NCBI GenBank assembly: GCA_963807925.1
Contig: CAWEDP010000002.1
Location: 2,728,001 to 2,792,000 of the forward strand
Source: CAWEDP01 sp963807925
GTDB taxonomy: Bacteria > Acidobacteriota > Vicinamibacteria > Vicinamibacterales > CAVVIG01
Length of the DNA stretch: 64,000 bases
Reading direction: 5' to 3'
The number at the start of each line of letters is the position of its first letter. Position 1 is the stretch's first letter. Positions 54,559-62,828 of the stretch are shown piece after piece. The notes beneath the pieces were generated by a model that worked only from the letters and a program-made list of their open reading frames with translations, was not told the origin of the DNA and made no database searches. A program made the position numbers and the translations under genes.

Positions 54559-55794
54559 TTACATCGAGTGGGCCCGCACGACTCGCTCGTCGAGATCGAT
54601 CCCGAACCCGGGCCGCTCCGGCACTGCAATCGTCCCCTTCTCGAACCGCTCGGGCGGGGTCACGATGTCGTGCCGCCACGCGGCCTCGCCCCATTGAAAC
54701 TCCAGGAGCCGGAAGTTCTTCACCACGGCACAGACCTGCACGCTGGCCGCCGTCGAGACAGGACCGCTCGGGTTGTGGGGCGCGACCGCGACGCCGTCGC
54801 GCTGCGCGACCGCGGCGATCTGGGTCAGGGCGAGCAGCCCGCCGCAGTGCTTGACGTCCGGCATGATGACATCGACCGTCCGGTCGCGGCTGAGGGGCCC
54901 GAAGCCGGCGAGCCCGAACAGGATCTCGCCTGCCGCCAGCGGCTGCTGAATCCGCCGTCGGATCTCGCGCGTCTCTTCGAGGCGCTCCGGCGCGACCGGT
55001 TCTTCGTACCAGGAGAGCTTCTGCGGCTCCAGCCGGCGGGCGACGCGCTCGGCGAGCGGCACGTCGAAGAAGCTGTGACAGTCGACCATCAACTCGACCT
55101 GCGGGCCGATGGCATCGCGCATCGCCGCCACGCAGGCAATCCCGTTGTCGACGGCGGCGTCGATCGAGCCTGCCGGGGAGCCGGGCGGAGGGAACCCGTC
55201 GAACGGCGCGCCTTTCACGGCACTGAAGCCATCCCGCACGGCCGCCGACGCCGCCGCGGCGAATCCAGCCGGCGTGCGCGGCTTCGTCGCCCGGTTGATG
55301 TTGGCGTAGACCTGGAGCGCCTGTCTCACCCTTCCGCCAAACAGCGAGCACGTCGGCACGTCGAGCGCCTTGCCGGCCAGGTCCCACAGCGCCTGCTCGA
55401 TCGCACTGTACGCGGTCGCCGCGACCAGGCCCCGCGTCGCTGCAAGAGGCTCGCCCTGCTGGCGATATGCTCCGATTTCGAGCGGCGACCTTCCAGCGAT
55501 CAGGTTGAAGAACCCGCGCAGCTCCGATTCCATTCGCGAGGCGTCCTCCCTGGTGGTGTTCGCGAACCCGAACGCATCCGAGGCCTCGCCCAGTCCGGTC
55601 AATCCGGCGTCGGTCCGCACGCGGACGATCAGCCACACGGTTCGTTCGGTTGCCCGGACCGGCAGGAGATCGAAGCCGGTCACACGGAGCCGGGGCGCCG
55701 CCCGCAGATCGCGGGGGATCCCGAGCGCGGCGCCCGCCGCAAGCGCGGCTCCGGCAGCCAGGAACGATCGCCGACCGACCGATCTGTCGCGCAC
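54559..55794 (-). CDS. Tat-exported enolase-superfamily (mandelate racemase) enzyme
   Basis: A twin-arginine signal (GRRSFLAAGAALAAGAALG) precedes an enolase-superfamily barrel of 411 residues in total. Metal and catalytic sites are visible: MVDCHSFFD, SWYEEPVAPE, AAGEILFG, IMPDVKHCGG and VAPHNPSGP. These match the galactonate-dehydratase/mandelate-racemase side of the family. Most members are cytoplasmic, so the Tat signal suggests a periplasmic sugar-acid or related dehydratase/epimerase. The substrate is unknown. It follows nuoN by 31 bases. Confidence 0.8.
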   Translation of the reverse strand: MRDRSVGRRSFLAAGAALAAGAALGIPRDLRAAPRLRVTGFDLLPVRATERTVWLIVRVRTDAGLTGLGEASDAFGFANTTREDASRMESELRGFFNLIAGRSPLEIGAYRQQGEPLAATRGLVAATAYSAIEQALWDLAGKALDVPTCSLFGGRVRQALQVYANINRATKPRTPAGFAAAASAAVRDGFSAVKGAPFDGFPPPGSPAGSIDAAVDNGIACVAAMRDAIGPQVELMVDCHSFFDVPLAERVARRLEPQKLSWYEEPVAPERLEETREIRRRIQQPLAAGEILFGLAGFGPLSRDRTVDVIMPDVKHCGGLLALTQIAAVAQRDGVAVAPHNPSGPVSTAASVQVCAVVKNFRLLEFQWGEAAWRHDIVTPPERFEKGTIAVPERPGFGIDLDERVVRAHSM

Positions 55795-55825
55795 AAGGGC
55801 CTCCCGGATACCGACCGCGGCGGCC

Positions 55826-57283
55826 CTAGAAGATGGTCGCGACGGATGCCGCGGCCCAGTCGAGGACGCGCGTCGGCAGGATGCCGAGATAGAAGACGAC
55901 CGCCGCCGAAACGACGAGCGCGGCGCCGGCCAGCCGTGGAATCACCGGGACCCGCGCCTGAGACTCGGCCGGCGTCATGTACATCATCACCACGACGCGC
56001 AGGTAGAAGAACACCGAGACGACGCTCGTCAGCACGCCGATGATGGCCAGCCAGTAGTAGCCGGCGCTCACCGCGGCGCTGAACACGTACCATTTCGCGA
56101 TGAAGCCCGCGAGCGGCGGGAATCCGCCGAGCGACAGGAGAAAGATCGTCATGAGGGCCGCCAACCCCGGGTGCTCGTTCCACAGGCCGGCGTAGTCGCG
56201 GATCTGATCGTTCGGCCGTTCCGCACTGTCGAGGATCGCGATGACGCCGAAGGCGCCGAGGTTGGTCACCGCGTACGACAGCAGATAGAAGAGGACGGCG
56301 GCCTTGCCGACGTCGTTGGCCGATACGAGCGCCACCAGCAGGTAGCCGCCGTGGGCGATGCTCGAGTAGGCGAGCATGCGCTTGACATTCGACTGCACCA
56401 CCCCCACCACGGTCCCGAGCACCATCGTCGCGACGGCGACGGCCCAGACGACCACGCTCCAATCGGCGCGAAGCGGATCGAAAGCGGCGAGAAACACGCG
56501 GACGAAGGCCGCGAACGCCGCTGCCTTGACGCCGGTCGACATGAACCCGGTGACCGACGGCGGAGCGCCCTGGTAGGCGTCGGGCGTCCACATCTGGAAC
56601 GGCACCGCGGATATCTTGAAGGCGAAACCGACCAGCAGCAGCCCCGTCGCGAGGAGCTGCATGGGCGTGTGCGACGCGCCCTGCGCGGCCATCATGCGCG
56701 CGATCCGATCCAGGTGCGTGCTGCCGGTCACGCCGTAGGTGAACGCGACGCCGTACAGGAAGAACGCGCTCGAGAAGCCGCCCAGCAGGAAATACTTGAA
56801 GGCCGCTTCGGTGGCGATCGGCTGGTCGCGCCGGATGCCGGTGAGCACGTACACCGAGAGCGACAGCACCTCGAGCGCGAGAAAGATGACGAGCAGATCG
56901 GACGCCGTCGCCATCAGCATCATGCCGGCGATCGCGAACAGCATCAGCGTGTAGTACTCGCCCTGGGGCAGCTTCTCGCGGGCCACGGTCGGCGCGGAAA
57001 TCGCCAGCGAGAGCACGCCGACGAGGATCAGGATCCACGTCGCGAACAGCCCGAAATTGTCGGCGGCGACGACGCCGAAACTGGTGGCGTTGCTGTTCCA
57101 CAAACCAGCCGACGCGACGGCCGCGGCCGCCAGGCCGATGAGCCCGAGGCCGATGGGGACCCGCTCGCCGGGTTCGCGCCACGCCTCGAACACCATCGTC
57201 GCGATGGCGCTGGCGGCGACGCAGCACATCGGGAAGACGGCGAAGTAGGGCGTCGCGCCGGCGAAGTACGCCGACAGGTTCAT
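55826..57283 (-). CDS. nuoN: NADH-quinone oxidoreductase subunit N
   Basis: The ATG at 57283 overlaps the nuoM stop (ATGA), giving 485 residues. It is a multi-span antiporter-like subunit with LEVLSLSVYVLTGI, ATEAAFKYFLLGGFSSAFFL, NVKRMLAYSSIAHGGYLLV and LSLGGFPPLAGFIAKW. It is one of three proton-pumping units of the complex I membrane arm. Confidence 0.97.
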   Translation of the reverse strand: MNLSAYFAGATPYFAVFPMCCVAASAIATMVFEAWREPGERVPIGLGLIGLAAAAVASAGLWNSNATSFGVVAADNFGLFATWILILVGVLSLAISAPTVAREKLPQGEYYTLMLFAIAGMMLMATASDLLVIFLALEVLSLSVYVLTGIRRDQPIATEAAFKYFLLGGFSSAFFLYGVAFTYGVTGSTHLDRIARMMAAQGASHTPMQLLATGLLLVGFAFKISAVPFQMWTPDAYQGAPPSVTGFMSTGVKAAAFAAFVRVFLAAFDPLRADWSVVVWAVAVATMVLGTVVGVVQSNVKRMLAYSSIAHGGYLLVALVSANDVGKAAVLFYLLSYAVTNLGAFGVIAILDSAERPNDQIRDYAGLWNEHPGLAALMTIFLLSLGGFPPLAGFIAKWYVFSAAVSAGYYWLAIIGVLTSVVSVFFYLRVVVMMYMTPAESQARVPVIPRLAGAALVVSAAVVFYLGILPTRVLDWAAASVATIF

Positions 57284-58863
57284 CGCGCCCCCCGATCGGC
57301 GCTCGACGCCTCCGATTGGACGCCGGCGACCTGCGGTCCGTCGCGCGTCGTTCTGGCGCGGAACTCGATCGGCGCGCCCTGGCGCACCTGATTCAGCATC
57401 CGCTCGACGGAGGGCGCGATCGGCCGGAGGAAGAGGTTCGGCAGGACGCCCATCAGGACCGTCATCGCCACGATGGGGACCAGGATGGTCCACTCGCGGC
57501 GCGTCAGATCGGGCAGCGTCTCGTTCTTCTCGTTGGTGACCGGCCCGTAGTTCACCCGCTGGAACATCCACAGCATGTAGGTGGCCGACAGAATCACGCC
57601 GGTCGCCGCGACGGCGGCCACCCGCGGGCTCCACCGGAAGGCGCCGAGCAGGATCAGGAATTCGCCGACGAAGCCGTTGAGGCCCGGCAGCCCGATCGAA
57701 GCCAGGGTGACAATGAGGAACACCGCCACCAGATGCGGCATCACCTTCTTCAGCCCGCCGTATTCAGCGATCAGGCGGGTGTGGCGCCGGTCCGACAGCA
57801 TGCCGACGATGAGGAAGAGGCCGCCGGTGGTGACGCCGTGGTTCAGCATCTGGTAGACGGCGCCCTCGACGCCCTGCGTGTTCAACGCCGCGATGCCGAG
57901 CACCACGAAGCCAAGATGGCTGACGCTCGAGTAGGCGACCAGCTTCTTCATATCGGGCTGGACCATCGCCACGAGCGCGCCGTAGACGATGCCGATGACC
58001 GCGAGCAGCGCGAGGTACGGTGCGAACGCGACGGCGGCGGCCGGGAAGAGCGGGAAGGCGAACCGGATCAGCCCGTAGGTTCCCATCTTCAGCAGGACGC
58101 CCGCCAGGATCACGGATCCGGCCGTGGGCGCCTCGACGTGCGCGTCGGGCAGCCACGTGTGAAAGGGGAACAGCGGCACCTTGATCGCGAACGCCAGCGC
58201 GAACGCCAGGAAGCCCCAGAACTGGATCTGCGGCGGAATCTGCAGCGCGTACAGCTTCATCAGATCGAAGCTGTAGGCGCCGGTCGCCGTGAAATGCAGG
58301 TAGGCGAGCGCCAGGATCGCCACCAGCATCAGCACGCTGCCCGCCATGGTGTACAGGATGAACTTCACGGCGGCATAAATCCGCCGATCGTAGCCCCAGA
58401 TGCCGATGAGGAAGTACATCGGGATCAGCATCGCGTCCCAGAACACGTAGAACAGGAACAGATCGAGCGAGACGAAGACGCCCATCATCGCGCTCTCGAG
58501 CAGGAGCACGAACAGGCAGAAGGTCCGCCTCTTGCTGTGCACCGACTCCCAGGAGCAGAGCAGCGCCAGCGGCGTGAGAAAGCCGGTGAGCACGAGCAGC
58601 AGCAGACTGATGCCGTCCACGCCGACCGCGTAGGTGATGCCGAACGCCGGAATCCATGCATGGCGCTCGACGAACTGGAACTCCGCCGACGCCGGGTTGA
58701 AGCGGCTCCACAGCAGCAGCGTCTCGGCGAACACGAGCACCGACACGACGAGCGCCACGTTGCGCACCAGCGCCGGCTCGCGCTCGTCGTCCTTGAAGAA
58801 CAGCAGCAGCATCGCCCCGAGCGCGGGCAGCGCGACGAGCGAGCTCAGGATGGGAAACGTCAT
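57280..58863 (-). CDS. nuoM: NADH-quinone oxidoreductase subunit M
   Basis: The 527-residue antiporter-like subunit has GVDGISLLLLVLTGFLTPLA, FYVFWDAMLIPMYFLIGIWG, VPLFPFHTWLPDAHVEAPT, DMKKLVAYSSVSHLGFVVLG and GLPGLNGFVGEFLIL. It overlaps nuoN by four bases and follows nuoL by 34. Confidence 0.97.
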   Translation of the reverse strand: MTFPILSSLVALPALGAMLLLFFKDDEREPALVRNVALVVSVLVFAETLLLWSRFNPASAEFQFVERHAWIPAFGITYAVGVDGISLLLLVLTGFLTPLALLCSWESVHSKRRTFCLFVLLLESAMMGVFVSLDLFLFYVFWDAMLIPMYFLIGIWGYDRRIYAAVKFILYTMAGSVLMLVAILALAYLHFTATGAYSFDLMKLYALQIPPQIQFWGFLAFALAFAIKVPLFPFHTWLPDAHVEAPTAGSVILAGVLLKMGTYGLIRFAFPLFPAAAVAFAPYLALLAVIGIVYGALVAMVQPDMKKLVAYSSVSHLGFVVLGIAALNTQGVEGAVYQMLNHGVTTGGLFLIVGMLSDRRHTRLIAEYGGLKKVMPHLVAVFLIVTLASIGLPGLNGFVGEFLILLGAFRWSPRVAAVAATGVILSATYMLWMFQRVNYGPVTNEKNETLPDLTRREWTILVPIVAMTVLMGVLPNLFLRPIAPSVERMLNQVRQGAPIEFRARTTRDGPQVAGVQSEASSADRGAR

Positions 58864-58897
58864 ACCGACCGGCCCGAATTGGGCATGGCGTCGCGGC

Positions 58898-60844
58898 CTA
58901 CCTCCACAGGAAGTACCCGAGAATGAGCACGGTGCCGAGGAAGATCGACGTGGCGTAGGCGCGGACCGATCCGGTCTGCAGGCGCCGCATCAGCCCGCTG
59001 AGACCGCCGACCGTCCGGGCGACTCCGTTCACCGTGCCGTCGATGACCCGGACATCGACGGCCTTCCACAGCCCTTCGTCCGAGACAATGCGGATCGGCG
59101 TGACGACGGCCGCGTCGTACACCTCGTCGACGTAGTACTTGTTGACGAGCAGGCGGTGCAGCCCGGCGAACCGGGTCGCGATCGCGTCGGCCGCCCCGCG
59201 GTTTCGGGCGAAGAAGAACCAGGCGACGGCGATGCCGCCAAGCGCCGTCGCGCTCGACACCACCATCAGCTCGATCTCCACGGTCTCGCCGGGACTCGTG
59301 GTCTCGGGCTCTTCGACCGGGACGCCCTGGCCGGCCGTGAAGCTCGGCTCCAGAAACCGTCCGATGCGGTCGCCGCCGCCGACGGCGCGCGGAACGCCGA
59401 CATAGCCGGCGACGACCGACCCGACCGCCAGGACGACGAGGGCGAGCGCCATGGCCGGCGGCGCATCATGAAGGTGCCCGTGCGGCGCGGCGTGCGGGTC
59501 GTCGAGCCGATCGGCCCGGCTGCCGTGGAAGGCGAGGAACACGAGACGGAACATGTAGACCGCCGTCAGGAGCGACGTGATCATGCCGAGGAGCCACAGG
59601 ACCGTGTGGCCGCTGGCGAACGTCCGGTAGAGGATCTCGTCCTTGCTGAAGAACCCGGAGAGCAGCGGCACGCCGGCAATCGCGATCGCGCCGGTCAGAA
59701 ACGTCCAGTAGGTGATCGGCAGCTCCCGCCGGAGGCCGCCCATCCGGCGAAGATCCTGCTCGCCGCCGAGCGCGTGAATCACGGCGCCCGACCCGAGGAA
59801 CAGCAGCGCCTTGAAGAACGCGTGGGTGTAGAGGTGGAAGATGCCCGCCGCATAGGCGCCGACGCCCATCGCCAGGAACATGTAGCCAAGCTGGGACACG
59901 GTCGAGTACGCGAGCACCCGCTTGATGTCGTTCTGCACCAGCCCGATCGTCCCGGCCATCAGCGCCGTGGCGACGCCGACGATCGCGACGATGTCGAGCG
60001 TCAGCGGGGCGTGCCCGAAGAGCACCGCATTGCGCCCGATCATGTACACCCCCGCCGTCACCATGGTCGCCGCGTGGATGAGCGCGGAGACCGGGGTCGG
60101 GCCCTCCATCGCGTCGGGCAGCCAGATGTACAACGGGATCTGGGCCGACTTTCCGGTCGCGCCGACAAACAGCAGGAGCGTGACGAGCGAGAGCGTGCCG
60201 AACGAGGCCTCCGGCGCGAGGCCGGCGAGCGAACGCGCGATCTCGCGAAAGTCGAGCGTCCCGAAGCGCACGAACGCCAGCAGCACGCCGAGCACGAACC
60301 CGAAATCGCCGATGCGATTGACGATGAAGGCCTTCTTGCCGGCGTCGGACGCGGACTTCTTCTGATACCAGAACCCGATCAGCAGGTACGAGCAGAGGCC
60401 GACGCCTTCCCACCCGATGAACATGACGAGGAAGTTCGACCCGAGCACCAGCGTCAGCATGAACGCCGCGAAGAGGTTCAGATACGAGAAGTAGCGGGCG
60501 AACTCCGCATCGGTCTCCCCGTGCATGTACGCCGTCGAGTAGATGTGGATCAGCGAACCGATCCCGGTGACCACCAGGATCATCAGCGCCGACAGCGGAT
60601 CCAGCCGCAGCGCGAACGGGACGTCGAAGTCGCCCGAGGCGATCCAGTCGAAGACCGGCTGGACGACCGACCGCGCGTCGGGCGGCATCGCCACGAGCCG
60701 CGCGACGGCGGCAAGCGCCACCGCGAGCGCTCCGAGCATGGCGCCGCACGCGACCCAGCCGGCGGCACTCTTGCGGATCCGCCCCCCGAAGGAGGCGTTC
60801 ACAAGGAAGCCGAGAAACGGCAGCAGCGGGATGAACGCCAGCAT
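58898..60844 (-). CDS. nuoL: NADH-quinone oxidoreductase subunit L
   Basis: The ATG at 60844 gives 648 residues. It has FIGWEGVGLCSYLLIGFWY, PLYIWLPDAMEGPTPVSALI, IKRVLAYSTVSQLGYMF and the HAFFKALLFLGSGAVIH segment. The C-terminal lateral helix that ties the membrane arm together should be in the last 100 residues (FLGTVLILGYFLWR end). Confidence 0.97.
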   Translation of the reverse strand: MLAFIPLLPFLGFLVNASFGGRIRKSAAGWVACGAMLGALAVALAAVARLVAMPPDARSVVQPVFDWIASGDFDVPFALRLDPLSALMILVVTGIGSLIHIYSTAYMHGETDAEFARYFSYLNLFAAFMLTLVLGSNFLVMFIGWEGVGLCSYLLIGFWYQKKSASDAGKKAFIVNRIGDFGFVLGVLLAFVRFGTLDFREIARSLAGLAPEASFGTLSLVTLLLFVGATGKSAQIPLYIWLPDAMEGPTPVSALIHAATMVTAGVYMIGRNAVLFGHAPLTLDIVAIVGVATALMAGTIGLVQNDIKRVLAYSTVSQLGYMFLAMGVGAYAAGIFHLYTHAFFKALLFLGSGAVIHALGGEQDLRRMGGLRRELPITYWTFLTGAIAIAGVPLLSGFFSKDEILYRTFASGHTVLWLLGMITSLLTAVYMFRLVFLAFHGSRADRLDDPHAAPHGHLHDAPPAMALALVVLAVGSVVAGYVGVPRAVGGGDRIGRFLEPSFTAGQGVPVEEPETTSPGETVEIELMVVSSATALGGIAVAWFFFARNRGAADAIATRFAGLHRLLVNKYYVDEVYDAAVVTPIRIVSDEGLWKAVDVRVIDGTVNGVARTVGGLSGLMRRLQTGSVRAYATSIFLGTVLILGYFLWR

Positions 60845-60848
60845 CACC

Positions 60849-60889
60849 GGGCGCCTCGCCTCGCCGGGACGCGATGTCGCGAGGCGCCC
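60849..60889 (-). other. Perfect 11-base hairpin between nuoK and nuoL
   Basis: GGGCGCCTCGC (60849-60859) and GCGAGGCGCCC (60879-60889) form a long stem with a 19-base loop in the only sizeable gap of the nuo operon. There is no T run. It may slow polymerase, define a processing site, or protect the downstream mRNA. Confidence 0.5.
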
Positions 60890-60932
60890 GTCCCCGGGGC
60901 GTGGTGACGTCGTGGCCGGTTCCGCAGGAGCG

Positions 60933-61238
60933 TCACCATTTCAGCGTCGTGAAGGAATCCGGGTTGAGCGACTCGCGGTGCCGGAACAATCCGATCACAA
61001 TCGCGAGACCGACGGCGGCCTCCGCCGCGGCGACCGTCATCACGAAGAACACGATGATCTGGCCGTCGGCCGACCCGAGGGCGCGTCCGAACGCCACGAA
61101 GGTCAGGTTGACGGCGTTCAGCATGATCTCGATCGACAGCAGGATCGTGATGAGGTTGCGCCGCACGAAGACGCCGGCCGTGCCGATGGCGAACAGGATG
61201 GCCGACAGCACGAGGTAGTCTCCCAGCGTCGGCATCAC
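60933..61238 (-). CDS. nuoK: NADH-quinone oxidoreductase subunit K
   Basis: The 101-residue subunit has three membrane spans. The conserved Glu-containing segment ILLSIEIMLNAVNLTFVAFG and FVMTVAAAEAAVGLAIVIGL are present. Its start overlaps the nuoJ stop by four bases (ATGA). Confidence 0.97.
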   Translation of the reverse strand: MMPTLGDYLVLSAILFAIGTAGVFVRRNLITILLSIEIMLNAVNLTFVAFGRALGSADGQIIVFFVMTVAAAEAAVGLAIVIGLFRHRESLNPDSFTTLKW

Positions 61239-61741
61239 GGCGTCTCGCGGCGCGCCAGAACGACCGCGCCGACCATCGCCACCAGGATCAACACGGACGT
61301 CACCTCGAAGGGAAACGCGTACTCGGTGAAGAGCCGGCGGCCGATGGCGGCCACCGAGGTGACCGACGCGCCGGGGAACCGGCCCGACTCGCCGCCGTTC
61401 TTGGTCAGCGCCCAGGCCAGCTCCACGAGCAGCACCACGGCAAGCAGGCCGCCGACGCTGGTCAGGTGCGGCGCGACCAGGCCGCGCTTGACGTCCTCCT
61501 CGGTCTCCTCCCGCGGCGCGTTCAGCAGCATGACGACGAAGAGGAAGAGCACCATGATCGCGCCGGCGTACACGATGATCTGGATGACGGCGACAAACGG
61601 CGCGTCGAGCAGCACGTACAGCCCCGACAACGCCCCGAAGGAGGCGATCAGCAGCAGCACGCTGTAGATCGGGTTGTGCTGCGCGATGACCATTAGCGAC
61701 GCCAGCACGGCAACCGCCCCGAACAGATAGAAGAGCGTCAT
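61235..61741 (-). CDS. nuoJ: NADH-quinone oxidoreductase subunit J
   Basis: The 168-residue subunit has five membrane spans, with HNPIYSVLLLIASFGALSGL and FVAVIQIIVYAGAIMVLFLF, the third-helix region that changes shape in the coupling cycle. It follows nuoH by 19 bases. nuoI, usually between H and J, is absent. Confidence 0.97.
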   Translation of the reverse strand: MTLFYLFGAVAVLASLMVIAQHNPIYSVLLLIASFGALSGLYVLLDAPFVAVIQIIVYAGAIMVLFLFVVMLLNAPREETEEDVKRGLVAPHLTSVGGLLAVVLLVELAWALTKNGGESGRFPGASVTSVAAIGRRLFTEYAFPFEVTSVLILVAMVGAVVLARRETP

Positions 61742-61760
61742 CGAAGGCTTTCGCGCGTCC

Positions 61761-62786
61761 TCACGCCCCGAAGTACAGCACGCCGGCCGCCGTCACCAGG
61801 AGATTGACGACCGCGACCGGCAGCAGCACCTTCCAGCCGAAGTGCATCAACTGGTCGTAGCGGTAGCGCGGCAGCGTCCACCGCATCCACACGTAGAAGA
61901 ACAGAATCGCGGCAACCTTGACGAGAAACCAGATCCAGCCGAGCGACGCGGGCAGCAGCGGCCCCTGCCAGCCGCCCAGAAACAGGTCGGTGGCGACGGC
62001 CGACACCGTCACCATGTTGATGTACTCGGCGAGAAAGAACATCGCGAAGCTCATGCTGCTGTACTCGGTGTGGTAGCCGGCGACGAGCTCCTGCTCCGCC
62101 TCCGGGAAATCGAACGGCGCGCGGTTGGTCTCCGCGATGCCGGCAATCATGAAGATCACGAAGCCGATCGGCTGGAGGAACACGAACCATCGCGGCAGCA
62201 CGCCAAGCCACGCCCCGGCCTGCCGCGTGACGATGTCGTGGAGCGACAGCGAGTTGGCGATGAGCAGCACGCCGCCGAGCGCGAGGCCGTACGACAGCTC
62301 GTAGCTGATCATCTGCGCCGACGACCGCAGGCCGCCGATGAGCGAGTACTTGCTGTTGGAGCTCCAGCCCGCCAGCACGATGCCGTACACGCCCATCGAC
62401 GCGACGGCGAAGATCACCAGAACGGCCACATTGACGTCGGCGACCTGCAGCCGCATCGGCTCCCTCAGCAGGCCGAACAGCGTCGTCTCGGCGCCGAAGG
62501 GCACGACGGCGAACGCGGCGAACGCCGAGGTCGCGGAGATGACCGGCGCCAGGGCGAAGAGCAGCGGATCGGCGGCGCGCGGCCGCAGCTCCTCCTTGAA
62601 CATCAGCTTGACGATGTCGGCGAGCGGCTGCAGCATGCCCTTGGGCCCGACCAGATACGGCCCGACCCGCTGCTGCAGCAGGGCGGCGACCTTGCGCTCG
62701 ACGTAGACCATCACGGCCGCCGAGTTGAGCAGCATCACGAAGACGAAGAGCGTCAGCCCGATCTGGGCGGCGAGCAGCGGCGTCAT
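61761..62786 (-). CDS. nuoH: NADH-quinone oxidoreductase subunit H
   Basis: At 341 residues it has eight or so membrane spans. VYVERKVAALLQQRVGPYLV and the loop ETNRAPFDFPEAEQELVAGY followed by EYSSMSFAMFFLAEYINM line the quinone site. It follows nuoF by 42 bases. nuoG, usually between F and H, is absent. Confidence 0.97.
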   Translation of the reverse strand: MTPLLAAQIGLTLFVFVMLLNSAAVMVYVERKVAALLQQRVGPYLVGPKGMLQPLADIVKLMFKEELRPRAADPLLFALAPVISATSAFAAFAVVPFGAETTLFGLLREPMRLQVADVNVAVLVIFAVASMGVYGIVLAGWSSNSKYSLIGGLRSSAQMISYELSYGLALGGVLLIANSLSLHDIVTRQAGAWLGVLPRWFVFLQPIGFVIFMIAGIAETNRAPFDFPEAEQELVAGYHTEYSSMSFAMFFLAEYINMVTVSAVATDLFLGGWQGPLLPASLGWIWFLVKVAAILFFYVWMRWTLPRYRYDQLMHFGWKVLLPVAVVNLLVTAAGVLYFGA

Positions 62787-62828
62787 AGAGGCTTCATCAC
62801 GAAGGCACGGCGGTGGCGCCCATGGCGG

